Positions 36,770 through 46,416 of a DNA stretch of 64,000 bases are shown here, piece by piece (position 1 is the first letter of the stretch; each line of letters begins with the position of its first letter). Source of the DNA: CAZTYI01 sp964466185 (GTDB lineage: Bacteria; Chlamydiota; Chlamydiia; Chlamydiales; SM23-39); assembly GCA_964466185.1 (NCBI GenBank), contig CAYXMS010000004.1, positions 1 to 64,000 on the forward strand, given 5' to 3'. Position numbers and translations under genes: made by a program. The notes under the pieces were generated by a model. The model made no database searches, was not told the DNA's origin, and was given only the letters and a program-made list of their open reading frames with translations.

Positions 36770-39700
36770 ATGTTGAATTTTCGTAAGTTAAAGCAGGATT
36801 TTTCTTCTAATATTTTAAAAGAAGGAAGAGAACTGCATAGTAAACAAAAAGTGGTTTCCGCTAAAATTGTTAAATTGGACAACGATGTTGTCAGATTAAG
36901 CGCTAAAATTTTAGGTCAGTTCGAAAATACCTATGAAAGCGAAATCGAAATCGATAGATTCGAATCGGAAACTATCCATTCCAATTGCGATTGCACTTAC
37001 CGCTATGATTGCCAGCATCTGGCAGCTTTGCTCTTTTATTTAGAAGAACATCTGAATTCTTTAGTTGTTAATTACTCCAAAGAAAAAAAAGATCAAATCG
37101 GTCATGAACTTTTAGAAACAATTCAAACAGCTAAAATTAAACAGGAAAATAAAAAAGATGCCATCTACCAAAAACAGCTTTTAGAAGAATATATCGAAGC
37201 CGCCGGATTGCTTTCTGCTTCTGCTTTTTTTCTGCCCACTGAAAAAAAAGAAATCACTAAAGCAGAAATCGCAGTTATCTTTAATCCCGCATCTTTAAAA
37301 CCAAATGTTAAAAATAAATACGTCGAATTTTCTTTGGCCCTGCGCTTGCCTTTTCGCTCTAAAGCCTTGCAAATACCTTATATAAAAACTTTCTTTTATG
37401 CTCTGCAAAATAAAGAGCCGCTTTTTTTCTCTTCTAAAAAATACTTTTTTACCCTGGAATCTTTTGATCCCATCGGTCAGAAATTGCTTTCTATTTTAAT
37501 GCACTACGCCCTTTTGTCAGGAGGAGAACAAAATCATGAAAGAGCTGCCAAAATCGGCTCTTTGGAAACAGAAGTTTTCGGTACTCTTTTGGCCGAAGCT
37601 TTTGAGCAAACTAAAAAACAAAGAGGCTTTTCCAGCTATTCCGAGGACCTGCCACCTATGCCTTATCTTTTTATCGGCGGTTTGGAAAATCCCTTGCAGT
37701 GCTCTTTCGCATCGGCCAGGCTTAAATTCGATCTGGAATATATTAAGCCACCTTCCAATAAATTGCTGATCAATCCCTTAATTGTCGTCGATCAAAATCA
37801 GCTGGCTTTGACCGAAACTAAAATTTTTGAATGTAACCTTCCCGGACTGATTTATAAAGATATATATTATCGCTTGCCTCCCAATATTACCCGCAATCAT
37901 GTGAAAAATTTAGAAGCCGTGCGCGATATTACCATTCCTGAACCGCTTTTCGGCACTTTTGTTGAATGCTCGCTGTTAGAACTAAAACATTATGCCGATG
38001 TCGGCGGTGAAAAAGTTTTAAATCAGTTCGTAACTCAGCCCTACGTCGGAGATATTAAAGGCAAATGCAGACTTTCTTATATCGATGGGGAATTAGAAGC
38101 CAACCTGTCTTTTATTTATGAAAATAATGAAGTTAATGCCGTCTTAAATCAGCTCAATTTTGAAAAAGTAGCTTCTTTTGTAACTAAAGATGGCATAATT
38201 GCCAGAAATTTGGTTGAAGAACGTAAAATAATAGAGAACCTCTTTCAGGATTTTGTCTACAATCCGCAAAATGGCAGCTTTTCTAACAAAAGTGAAAAGA
38301 AAATTGTAGAGTTCATGACCGAAATTGTACCCAAATTCCAGGATAAAATCGAATTTGAATGCCCCCAAAATCTGCTAGATAGATTTGTTTACGATAAAAC
38401 TGAATTTACCTTGAAATTGGACTATAAAGATAAAGTCGGCTATTACTACTTAGATTTAAAAGCAGACGGCGATCTAAAAGGCCTGACACTGGATCTTTTA
38501 TGGGAATGCATGGCCTCGTCCCGATCTTATATAGAATTAAGCAAAAAGAAAAATTCCGCCTCTTCTAAAATACTGGTGCTGGATCTGGAAAAATTGTCTA
38601 AAATTATTCGCATTTTCGATGAGATCGGTATCAAGAAAATGGATAATTATAAAGAAAATAGGCCACTTTGGAGTTTGGTTAATATCGAAGAGCAAATGTT
38701 CAAAGATTTGCCAATTAAATTTTCTATCTCTAAAAAATTAAAGGCCATTAGAGCCCAAATGCTGGGAGAGACTAAGGTCAGCTTTTCGCCTATCCCAAAA
38801 GGCCTTAAAGCTAAACTGCGCCCTTACCAAAAAGAAGGTATCCAGTGGCTGGAAAAACTTAGGAATATGTATTTGAATGGTATTTTGGCAGACGATATGG
38901 GCTTGGGTAAAACCCTGCAGGCCATAGCCGCTATTTTTCAACATAGCCAAAAATATAAAAAATCAATCTCTTTGATTGTCTGCCCAACCTCTTTGCTATA
39001 TAACTGGAAAGAAGAATTTTCTAAGTTCTGCCCCGATTTAAAAACAATTGTCATCGAAGGTATTCCCACTCAGCGCAGAAAAATCCTGCAAACTCTCAAA
39101 GATTATGATGTTGTTATCACCTCTTACACACTAATGCAAAAAGATGTCGAGTTTTATCAAAAATATAACTTCGCTTACGCAATCTTGGACGAGGCCCAGC
39201 ATATTAAAAATCGCTTCACCCGTAATGCCCGCTCCGTTAAGTTAATCTCAGCGGCTCACCGTTTGATTTTAACCGGTACGCCAATTGAAAATACTTTAAA
39301 TGAACTCTGGAGCTTGTTTGATTTTTTAATGCCCGGGTTTTTGTCCAGCTATGACCGCTTTTTGGAAAATTATATCAGAGTCACCGGTGAAAAATATACT
39401 CAAAATATGCAGTATTTAAAAAGAAAGGTCTCTCCCTTTATTTTACGCAGAATGAAAGAAGATGTGCTTCAAGATCTGCCAGCCGCTCAGGAAATTACTT
39501 ATCACTGCAAACTCTCCGGCGTACAAAAAGAACTTTATCAGTCTTATGCCGAATCCGCTAAAGCAGAACTCTCTAAACTGGTTGAGAAAAATGGCTTCGA
39601 TAAAGTCCAGATCCATGTGCTGGCTACCCTCACCAGATTAAAGCAAATTTGCTGCCATCCTGCTATCTTCGCTAAAGAAAAAGCCGAAGACGGCGATTCA

Positions 39701-40207
39701 GCTAAATACGAAATGCTCTTAGAACTTCTGCAGACTCTGGTAGAAGGCGGACATAAAACAGTCATCTTTTCACAATATACCCAAATGCTGAAAATTATGC
39801 GCCAGGACTTCGAAGAAAGAGGCATCCGCTTTTCCTACCTTGACGGCTCTTCCAAAGATCGCTTGCATATCGTTAAAGAGTTTAATAAAAATCCGGAAAT
39901 TAAAGTTTTCTTGGTTTCTTTAAAGGCAGGAGGTACAGGACTGAATATCGTCGGAGCAGATACCGTAGTCCATTACGATATGTGGTGGAATCCGGCTGTG
40001 GAAAATCAGGCTACCGACCGGGTTCACCGCATCGGACAGACAAAGTCTGTTTCTTGCTATAAATTAGTTACCTTAAATAGTATTGAAGAAAAAATTCTGC
40101 AGATGCAGCAAAGAAAAAAAGGTTTGGTAAAAAAAGTAGTAAGCTGTGATGATGAAGCTATCTCCAAGTTAACCTGGGAAGAAGTTTTGGAATTGCTGCA
40201 AACTTAA
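36770..40207 (+). CDS. SNF2-family helicase with SWIM zinc finger (CT708-like)
   Basis: The 1145-residue protein begins with a SWIM zinc-binding motif (CDCTYRYDCQHLAALLFY, near residues 70-90). A large bacterial SNF2-associated region of ~600 residues follows, then the two RecA-like helicase lobes: GILADDMGLGKTLQAIAAIF (Walker A), AILDEAQHIKN (DEAQ box), ILTGTPIENTLNELWSLFDF and VVHYDMWWNPAVENQATDR (motifs V-VI). Such proteins use ATP to move on or remodel nucleic acid-protein complexes. The gene is syntenic with CT708 between tig/tRNA and mreB. Its targets in chlamydiae are not established. Confidence 0.93.
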   Translation: MLNFRKLKQDFSSNILKEGRELHSKQKVVSAKIVKLDNDVVRLSAKILGQFENTYESEIEIDRFESETIHSNCDCTYRYDCQHLAALLFYLEEHLNSLVVNYSKEKKDQIGHELLETIQTAKIKQENKKDAIYQKQLLEEYIEAAGLLSASAFFLPTEKKEITKAEIAVIFNPASLKPNVKNKYVEFSLALRLPFRSKALQIPYIKTFFYALQNKEPLFFSSKKYFFTLESFDPIGQKLLSILMHYALLSGGEQNHERAAKIGSLETEVFGTLLAEAFEQTKKQRGFSSYSEDLPPMPYLFIGGLENPLQCSFASARLKFDLEYIKPPSNKLLINPLIVVDQNQLALTETKIFECNLPGLIYKDIYYRLPPNITRNHVKNLEAVRDITIPEPLFGTFVECSLLELKHYADVGGEKVLNQFVTQPYVGDIKGKCRLSYIDGELEANLSFIYENNEVNAVLNQLNFEKVASFVTKDGIIARNLVEERKIIENLFQDFVYNPQNGSFSNKSEKKIVEFMTEIVPKFQDKIEFECPQNLLDRFVYDKTEFTLKLDYKDKVGYYYLDLKADGDLKGLTLDLLWECMASSRSYIELSKKKNSASSKILVLDLEKLSKIIRIFDEIGIKKMDNYKENRPLWSLVNIEEQMFKDLPIKFSISKKLKAIRAQMLGETKVSFSPIPKGLKAKLRPYQKEGIQWLEKLRNMYLNGILADDMGLGKTLQAIAAIFQHSQKYKKSISLIVCPTSLLYNWKEEFSKFCPDLKTIVIEGIPTQRRKILQTLKDYDVVITSYTLMQKDVEFYQKYNFAYAILDEAQHIKNRFTRNARSVKLISAAHRLILTGTPIENTLNELWSLFDFLMPGFLSSYDRFLENYIRVTGEKYTQNMQYLKRKVSPFILRRMKEDVLQDLPAAQEITYHCKLSGVQKELYQSYAESAKAELSKLVEKNGFDKVQIHVLATLTRLKQICCHPAIFAKEKAEDGDSAKYEMLLELLQTLVEGGHKTVIFSQYTQMLKIMRQDFEERGIRFSYLDGSSKDRLHIVKEFNKNPEIKVFLVSLKAGGTGLNIVGADTVVHYDMWWNPAVENQATDRVHRIGQTKSVSCYKLVTLNSIEEKILQMQQRKKGLVKKVVSCDDEAISKLTWEEVLELLQT

Positions 40208-40334
40208 AGCCGCTAAAGTTTGTCTTTTTTTTTAATAGACAGTAATTTGTAAAAAATAAAAAATAAACTAAGATAACTCAAAAGAAAAAATGCCAGGTTA
40301 AATATAGCAGGCTTTCCCAACAAGGTTGTTTTCT

Positions 40335-41429
40335 ATGATGAAAATAAAAAAAACTTTTAGCTTAAAAGATCTTTTAGAAACAGCAAAAAAATTGGCCAAA
40401 GATAATTTTTCCATGCTCTCCGGCTTGTTTTCCTCAGATATCGGTATCGACTTGGGCACCGCTAATACTCTTGTCTTTGTTAAAAATAAAGGTATTGTTC
40501 TCGCAGAACCGTCAGTAGTTGCTGTTGATTCTTTAAGTAATGAGGTTTTGGCCGTCGGACATACTGCTAAGTCCATGCTAGGTAAAACCCCCCGTAAAAT
40601 TCATGCCGTCCGCCCCATGAAAGATGGCGTCATTGCCGATTTTGAAATAGCAGAGGGCATGCTGAAAGAAATTATTAAAAAAGTTACTCCCTCCCGCAGC
40701 CTTTTCCGCCCGAAAATTTTAATCGCTGTGCCATCCGGTATCACCGATGTCGAAAAAAGAGCTGTCGAAGATTCCGCTTTGCATGCAGGCGGCCAAGAAG
40801 TAATTCTAATTGAAGAACCCATGGCTGCAGCTATCGGCGTAGATATGCCTGTCCATGAGCCCGCCGCTAATATGATTATCGATATCGGCGGCGGTACTAC
40901 CGAAATTGCCATTATCTCACTCGGCGGTGTAGTAGAAACCAGGTCTTTAAGAGTCGCCGGTGATGAGTTCGATGACTGCATCATTAATTATATGCGCCGT
41001 ACTTATAACCTGATGATCGGTCCAAAAACAGCAGAAGAGATTAAAATTAATATCGGTTCAGCTTATCCGTTAGGAAATAATGAGCTGGAAATGGAAGTGC
41101 GCGGAAGAGATCAGGTAGCCGGCCTTCCCATCACTAAAAGAATTAATTCCGTAGAAATTAGGGAATGCTTGGCAGAACCGATCCAGCAGATCGTAGAAAA
41201 TGTGAAACTGACCTTGGAAAAATGCCCGCCAGAGCTAGCCGCAGACCTGGTAGAAAGAGGCATGGTCCTGGCAGGAGGAGGCGCTCTACTAAAAGGTATA
41301 GATAAAGCCCTGATTAAAGAAACCGGCTTGCCTGTGTTTGTCGCTCCTAATCCGCTTTTGGCCGTTTGTTTGGGAACAGGTAAAGCGCTTTATTATCTGG
41401 ACAGGTTCAAAAAAAAGAAAAAAGGTTGA
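40335..41429 (+). CDS. mreB: Rod shape-determining actin-like protein MreB
   Basis: The 364-residue actin homologue has SDIGIDLGTANTLVFVKNKG (phosphate 1), MIIDIGGGTTEIAIISLGGV (phosphate 2) and VLAGGGALLKGIDK (adenosine motif). I prefer the ATG at 40335, which has AAGG nine bases upstream; the TTG at 40326 would add three residues. The ~30 residues before the actin fold are basic and amphipathic and could bind membrane. In chlamydiae, which lack FtsZ, MreB directs septal peptidoglycan synthesis and division. It follows the SNF2 gene as CT709 follows CT708. Confidence 0.97.
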   Translation: MMKIKKTFSLKDLLETAKKLAKDNFSMLSGLFSSDIGIDLGTANTLVFVKNKGIVLAEPSVVAVDSLSNEVLAVGHTAKSMLGKTPRKIHAVRPMKDGVIADFEIAEGMLKEIIKKVTPSRSLFRPKILIAVPSGITDVEKRAVEDSALHAGGQEVILIEEPMAAAIGVDMPVHEPAANMIIDIGGGTTEIAIISLGGVVETRSLRVAGDEFDDCIINYMRRTYNLMIGPKTAEEIKINIGSAYPLGNNELEMEVRGRDQVAGLPITKRINSVEIRECLAEPIQQIVENVKLTLEKCPPELAADLVERGMVLAGGGALLKGIDKALIKETGLPVFVAPNPLLAVCLGTGKALYYLDRFKKKKKG

Positions 41430-41483
41430 ATAAGTTTTAAGATTTAAATTTTGTTTAATAAAAATAAAAAATAAGGGTTCAAA

Positions 41484-41966
41484 ATGCGGCTTTTAATTCA
41501 AAGAGTCAAAACAGCCAAAGTCCTAGTAGATAAAAAAGTAGTCGGCTCGATTAATAAAGGCTTGTTGATTTTTCTGGCAGCACTAGATACCGATACCCGA
41601 GAAGATCTGCTTTATCTGACCCGTAAAGTCGCTAATCTGCGTATTTTTCCAGATGATCAGGATAAGATGAACCGCTCTTTAAAAGATGTTAAAGGCGGAG
41701 TCCTAGTCGTGCCTCAGTTTACCCTATATGCCAATTGCTCTGCCGGCAATCGCCCTTCTTTTGTCAAGGCAGGTCAGCCCGATACCGCTAAAAAATTCTA
41801 TGATGATTTCGTCTTCGAACTAAAAAAAGAACTGCCCCGTATCGAAGGGGGAGTCTTCGGCGTTAAAATGGAAGTGCATTTAGTTAATGACGGACCCGTA
41901 ACTTTTATCGTAGATTCTAAAAAAACTGCTAAAACCAGTGCGTCAAGCCAATTGGCAAAAATTTAA
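41484..41966 (+). CDS. dtd: D-aminoacyl-tRNA deacylase
   Basis: The 160-residue protein matches Dtd along its length: MRLLIQRVKTAKVLVDKKVV at the start, then GGVLVVPQFTLYANCSAGNR and the C-terminal NDGPVTFIVD motif. Dtd removes D-amino acids (and glycine from tRNA-Ala) from mischarged tRNA. The GPVT motif is intact, but the usual SQFTL motif reads PQFTL. Length is slightly above the usual ~145, owing to a short Ser/Lys-rich tail. AAGGGTTC precedes the ATG. It follows mreB by 54 bases and may be co-transcribed. Confidence 0.92.
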   Translation: MRLLIQRVKTAKVLVDKKVVGSINKGLLIFLAALDTDTREDLLYLTRKVANLRIFPDDQDKMNRSLKDVKGGVLVVPQFTLYANCSAGNRPSFVKAGQPDTAKKFYDDFVFELKKELPRIEGGVFGVKMEVHLVNDGPVTFIVDSKKTAKTSASSQLAKI

Positions 41967-42082
41967 AGTTAATTCAAATTTGCATTTAAAACTTTTTCTA
42001 TCAAACAGTTTAAATAAACTATTAACTTTTTTCCCATGATTGAAGTCAGGAGATTTTTTATATATTTTTCAAAGGCTGGAAA

Positions 42083-42502
42083 TTACTTGGAAAAAATCTC
42101 GTCTTCGGCAAAGAAAAAAGCAATTTCTCTTTTAGCAGTCTCCGGTGCATCCGATCCATGTACGCTGTTTTTATCTAAAGAAACGGCAAAGTCAGCTCTA
42201 ATTGTGCCTTTTTCCGCTTTTTTAGGATCAGTAGCTCCCATGATTTTGCGGTTTTGTTCAATCGCATTTTCTCCTTCTAATACCTGTACTAAGATAGGCC
42301 CCGAGCTTATATAGTCGGTCAGCTCTTCATAAAAAGGTTTTCCCGCATGCACATCATAAAATTCTTTGGCTTTTTCTTTGCTTAATTTAAGCATCTTAGC
42401 TCCAGTAATCTTAAGCCCCGCTTTTTCAAAACGGGATAAAATCAGACCAATTAAATCTCTCTCAACAGCATCCGGTTTGATAATGGAAAGTGTTCTTTGC
42501 AT
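42083..42502 (-). CDS. ndk: Nucleoside diphosphate kinase
   Basis: The 139-residue enzyme starts MQRTLSIIKPDAVERDLIG and carries the active-site NSVHGSDAPETAKREIAFFF, with the phosphorylated His. It transfers phosphate among NTPs and NDPs. Length and motifs are typical. A good ribosome binding site (AAGGAG) lies before the ATG. It is convergent with dtd and divergent from the glycosyltransferase gene, 68 bases away. Confidence 0.97.
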   Translation of the reverse strand: MQRTLSIIKPDAVERDLIGLILSRFEKAGLKITGAKMLKLSKEKAKEFYDVHAGKPFYEELTDYISSGPILVQVLEGENAIEQNRKIMGATDPKKAEKGTIRADFAVSLDKNSVHGSDAPETAKREIAFFFAEDEIFSK

Positions 42503-42570
42503 ATTTTTTTCTCCTTAAAACTTGAAAGTTGCTATTATAGGTAAAAACTTATTCTTTTTAAAGGAGAAAA

Positions 42571-43674
42571 ATGGATTTTCCCCAGCTCAGAAATATAAAA
42601 AAAGCTTTGATTATTAAACTCAGATCTCTCGGCGATGTGCTCTTGGCAACTCCAGTATTTTCAGTTTTAAAAAAACATCTGCCAGGTATTCAAATCGATG
42701 CATACGTATATAAAAACGCCGAGCCGCTTTTAAAGGGTAATCCTTATGTTTCTCAAATTTTTACTTTCGATCAAAATGATAAAAAGAAAAATTTGTTTTC
42801 CAGAGGAATTTCCGAGGCTTTGTTTTTAAAAAAATTAAAAAAACAAAAATATGATCTGGTTATGAACCTGACCGAAGGGGACAGGGGAGCTATTGCAGCA
42901 GCAGTTTCCAATGCCCCTATTAGAGTAGGACTGAATGAAGATAAAAAAAGAAAAGATGTTTATACCCATCTGACGAAAATTCCAGGCTCTCCTCGCCATA
43001 GCACAGAAAAGAATTTAGATTATTTGAGAAGAATCGGCATTTTTCCCAAAGAAGACGAAAAACAGCTTTTCCTGCCTGTCTTAGAAGAGGCAAAAAGAAA
43101 AATGCTCATAGAATTGGGAAGTAAAAATTTTCAAAAACAGGATTTTATCATTATCCATCCTGCTGCCAGATGGGATTTCAAAGCCTGGCCCGCTTTCCGC
43201 TTTCAAAGACTTGTACACTTGCTGGTCAAACAGGGATGTAAATTGGTATTTACCTGCTCTAGCAGCCTTTTGGAAATCAAGAAAATCGATATGATCGTAC
43301 AGGACCTAGATCCTAAATACTATTTGAATTTAGCAGGGAAAATCTCTTTGCCAGAACTCGGTGCTTTAATTGCACTTTCTAAATTGCTGATCACGGTAGA
43401 TTCGCTTCCTTTGCATATGGCTTCTTGCTTAAAACAAAAAACAGTGGCCATTTTCGGCCCTACCCAGGAAAAACTGTGGGGCCCTTGGAAAAATCCTCAG
43501 GCCAGGATTTTATTCGAAGATTATTCCTGCAGACCTTGCTGCCAGGAAGGCTGCGGAGGTTCTAAAATGTGCGAATGCCTGTATAACTTGGAAGAAAAAA
43601 AAGTTTTTCAGGCAGCAGTCAAGCTTTTGTCGGAAAATAATAGCTCAGCCCTTGTTTCGTCTTTTCAGCTATAG
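42571..43674 (+). CDS. Glycosyltransferase family 9 (heptosyltransferase-like)
   Basis: The 367-residue protein has the GT9 N-terminus (ALIIKLRSLGDVLLATPVFS), the IIIHPAARWDFKAWP segment of the C-terminal lobe, and VDSLPLHMASCLKQKTVAIF. A cysteine-rich end (CRPCCQEGCGGSKMCECL) is common in this family. GT9 enzymes add ADP-heptose or related sugars to the lipopolysaccharide core. Chlamydiaceae LPS lacks heptose, so this enzyme may point to a richer core or to another acceptor. AAAGGAGAAAA precedes the ATG. Downstream on the other strand lie the LPS transport genes. Confidence 0.88.
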   Translation: MDFPQLRNIKKALIIKLRSLGDVLLATPVFSVLKKHLPGIQIDAYVYKNAEPLLKGNPYVSQIFTFDQNDKKKNLFSRGISEALFLKKLKKQKYDLVMNLTEGDRGAIAAAVSNAPIRVGLNEDKKRKDVYTHLTKIPGSPRHSTEKNLDYLRRIGIFPKEDEKQLFLPVLEEAKRKMLIELGSKNFQKQDFIIIHPAARWDFKAWPAFRFQRLVHLLVKQGCKLVFTCSSSLLEIKKIDMIVQDLDPKYYLNLAGKISLPELGALIALSKLLITVDSLPLHMASCLKQKTVAIFGPTQEKLWGPWKNPQARILFEDYSCRPCCQEGCGGSKMCECLYNLEEKKVFQAAVKLLSENNSSALVSSFQL

Positions 43675-43700
43675 CTTTAAGATGCTTTTCTTGATCGGTC

Positions 43701-44426
43701 TTATAATCTAAAATCTTCACCTAAATAATGCTTGCGCGCAGCTTGGTTTTTGATAAGATTGTCTACTGTTCCCGATAAAAGAACACTGCCTTCTTGCATT
43801 AAATAACTGCGGTCGACAATAGAAAAAATTTCTCGGGCATTGTGATCGGTAATTAAAACACTGATTTTTTTGCGTTTTAAATGACAGATTAAATGTTTCA
43901 CATCCTGCACGGCCAGCGGATCAATATTGGCAAAAGGCTCGTCTAAAAGTAAAAGAGTAGGATCAGAGGCCAGGGCTCTGGTAATTTCTAGTCTTCTCCT
44001 TTCTCCTCCGGAAAGAGATGCCGCTTTTTGCTTTTTAAGAGGCTCTAAATGCAGCTCCTGTAAAAGTAGAGTAAGTCGCTTTTGCTTTTCTTTTTCAGTT
44101 AAAGATAGATTTTCTAAAATGCATAAAATATTCTCTTCTACGTTTAAAGCCCTAAAAACCGAAGACTCCTGCGCTAAATAGCCCATCCCTAGATTGGCCC
44201 GTTTGTGAATGGGCAGGCCAGATACGTTTTTGCCTTTAAAAAAAACCTCTCCACTATCAGGCTTGATAAGCCCTATAGCCATATAAAAAGCTGTAGTCTT
44301 TCCAGCGCCATTAGGCCCCAAAAGCCCGACAACTTCGCCAGGATCAATAGAAAATGACAGATTTTTTACTACGGCTTTGCTGCCATATTTTTTGATCAGG
44401 TTTTTAACTTCTAAAAGCGGCTGCAT
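43701..44426 (-). CDS. lptB: LPS export ABC transporter ATP-binding protein LptB
   Basis: The 241-residue ATPase has Walker A GLLGPNGAGKTTAFYMAIGL, signature LSGGERRRLEITRALASDPT and Walker B LLLLDEPFANIDPLAV. The strong match to LptB and its place after LptA- and LptC-like genes set it apart from other ABC ATPases. LptB2FG extracts LPS from the inner membrane; LptF and LptG are not in this window. Order equals CT653-CT655. Confidence 0.95.
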   Translation of the reverse strand: MQPLLEVKNLIKKYGSKAVVKNLSFSIDPGEVVGLLGPNGAGKTTAFYMAIGLIKPDSGEVFFKGKNVSGLPIHKRANLGMGYLAQESSVFRALNVEENILCILENLSLTEKEKQKRLTLLLQELHLEPLKKQKAASLSGGERRRLEITRALASDPTLLLLDEPFANIDPLAVQDVKHLICHLKRKKISVLITDHNAREIFSIVDRSYLMQEGSVLLSGTVDNLIKNQAARKHYLGEDFRL

Positions 44427-44494
44427 GGTTTATAATCAAAAATTGTTTGTTAAGAGTAAATTATAACCAGTTTTAGTGAATATCTGCATTAAAT

Positions 44495-45775
44495 TTACTT
44501 TTCTAAAAGATATTTGTGCAAAGTATTTTCAAATAGTTTTTCTTCATCTTTTTTTAAAGATAAACGGACGTTGCCAAAACCTTTGACCGCGTTTTTACCG
44601 CTTTTTTGAATTTGAATCTTGTTGGCTGATAAAGATAGAGCACTGGACTCTTCCCAAAAGATAACTTTGTTTTTGGGAAAACTTTCCAAAGTTAGCGTTT
44701 TGCTCATCAAATCAAAACGTAAACGGTCGGCCAGCCCCAGATTGTTTTTGTTTTTAAACTTGGACGAGAAAAAATGGACTTCTTTTTCCAAAACAATATT
44801 TTCTATGTCAGATAAATTTTTAATGTCCTTGAATTTTAAAAAAGCCTTTTTAGCAACAATAAGAGTGTCTTTTTCTTTGTAAAAAATGCCTTTTTCAGCC
44901 GTGAAAATGATTTTTTGTACCAGATCAATAGTAATAGGCCCTAAAGAGGTGAATATGGCTAAAGCTGGAGTTTTAAAAAATACTTTGGCATTGTCAGATG
45001 TGGTGATTTTAGCAATTTTTTTGTTGTTATAGTCTAATTCCAAAGCATCACAAATTAGCTCAGCCCCTCCCGTATGGGTAATCTTTACCCCATCTTGCAG
45101 CAGGATCTTTTTACCCTGGTTCAAAACTGTTAGTTTGCCGGATGATAAATTAATGGATTCATTGGCTTTTAACGGAATATTTTTAATCTCTCCCTGTACG
45201 CTTTCTAAAAATAAAGACCCCTTTTTCAAATCAAAAAAAATCTTTTTGGAAAGAATGGTTTTGTCAGAACTGTGGAATCGGCAGCTATTTTTATCTGCTA
45301 TTAAAATAAGTCTGTTTTTGTCATATTCGGCTTTGTCAGCGGTAATAATAAATTTTTCTGCAATCTTGAGCTCAACTTCATCCTGAAAAATAATTACATC
45401 TTTTAAAGCTTTGGTTAAAATCGGTCTTTGCTTTTTGAAAAAAGCTCTTTTGGCACTTAAAGAAAAAGGAGGAACAGAACCCGAAAAAGAAGTTTCTAAA
45501 AAAACCTTGCGATTTAAAGATGTAAAATTGATGTCCTGATTTTCTAAATTAAGTAATGCCTGCTCGCTTTTTAAAATTTTATCATTGTTTAGCTGGATTT
45601 CTAGGTTTTTTAAAAAAATCGTTTTTAAGGATTTTTTAATAAATGGAAAATTTTCAGTTTTAACATGTTCGGCAGAAAGATGCCCCAGCCGGTGTTCAAA
45701 AAGAAACTGTTTTTCAGCTTTTAAAAAAACTGCTTGAAAAATCAAAAATATAATTAAAAGATAAGTTTGGTTCAC
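44495..45775 (-). CDS. LptA/OstA-like LPS transport protein (CT654-like)
   Basis: The 426-residue protein has a signal peptide (MNQTYLLIIFLIFQAVFLKA) and repeated beta-strand stretches of the OstA type (VTADKAEYDKNRLILIADKN; ISLEGVKITHTGGAELICDA-like patterns). LptA proteins build the periplasmic bridge that carries LPS to the outer membrane. It is more than twice the size of E. coli LptA, so it likely contains several jellyroll units or an LptC-LptA-like extension. It overlaps the upstream lptC-like gene by 4 bases and lies 68 bases before lptB. Confidence 0.75.
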   Translation of the reverse strand: MNQTYLLIIFLIFQAVFLKAEKQFLFEHRLGHLSAEHVKTENFPFIKKSLKTIFLKNLEIQLNNDKILKSEQALLNLENQDINFTSLNRKVFLETSFSGSVPPFSLSAKRAFFKKQRPILTKALKDVIIFQDEVELKIAEKFIITADKAEYDKNRLILIADKNSCRFHSSDKTILSKKIFFDLKKGSLFLESVQGEIKNIPLKANESINLSSGKLTVLNQGKKILLQDGVKITHTGGAELICDALELDYNNKKIAKITTSDNAKVFFKTPALAIFTSLGPITIDLVQKIIFTAEKGIFYKEKDTLIVAKKAFLKFKDIKNLSDIENIVLEKEVHFFSSKFKNKNNLGLADRLRFDLMSKTLTLESFPKNKVIFWEESSALSLSANKIQIQKSGKNAVKGFGNVRLSLKKDEEKLFENTLHKYLLEK

Positions 45776-46380
45776 TGAATCTCCTGGGATGTATCAAAGC
45801 AGGCTTTAAAATGATAGGCCTTAAAATGGCTCTTTTTATCCGATAAAGTAAAAAATACCTGGTTGGCTACGCCTTTTAAATAAGGGGAGAAAGCGGTTAG
45901 ATTCTTAGGCAGATCAATACCTTCTAAATCATAAAAATATAAATTGATCATATCCGATGAAAACTGATGCGAGGGAAATAAATAAGTTCCTTTTTGGGCA
46001 TTGAAATATTTGAGTTTTTGCTCCCATTTTTTAGTTAAAGGATTAAAAACAATTTTTTCCTGTGCCAGACAATGAATGTTTTTTAAATCCTCCACAACTT
46101 CTAAATGTCCGTTTTTGTTTTTTAAAGATAAAAAAGAATCAGTGCTGAAAATAGAAAAATGCAGCCGGCTTTCATTTTCTAAATACCAAATGTCTTTTTG
46201 CACGTTAATGCGCTTTTGATAGACCGGTTCTTTTTTTGAAAAATTTGTTTTCATTTGCCTTTGGCTCAGATTCTGGTATTTTAAAAGATCCTGCTCGTCA
46301 ATTTTAAAAAGCCGTATTAGATTGAGAATCGAAAAACTAAATAAAAAAATTAAAAAACTGTAAAAAATGTGTTTCTTCAT
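45772..46380 (-). CDS. LptC-like LPS export protein
   Basis: The 202-residue protein has one N-terminal transmembrane helix (FYSFLIFLFSFSILNLIRLF) and a periplasmic beta-rich part (IWYLENESRLHFSIFSTDSF), the shape of LptC. Sequence similarity within this family is low, so the call rests on topology and on the gene's place between kdsA and the LptA-like gene, with which it overlaps by 4 bases. It would pass LPS from LptBFG to the LptA bridge. Confidence 0.7.
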   Translation of the reverse strand: MKKHIFYSFLIFLFSFSILNLIRLFKIDEQDLLKYQNLSQRQMKTNFSKKEPVYQKRINVQKDIWYLENESRLHFSIFSTDSFLSLKNKNGHLEVVEDLKNIHCLAQEKIVFNPLTKKWEQKLKYFNAQKGTYLFPSHQFSSDMINLYFYDLEGIDLPKNLTAFSPYLKGVANQVFFTLSDKKSHFKAYHFKACFDTSQEIQ

Positions 46381-46416
46381 TTTTTGATTTTTTTTTTATT
46401 GTTTTTCTAAAAATTT

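Noticed and set aside
40326..40334. TTG start of mreB
   Set aside because: The ATG at 40335 has a better-spaced AAGG and adds nothing unusual.
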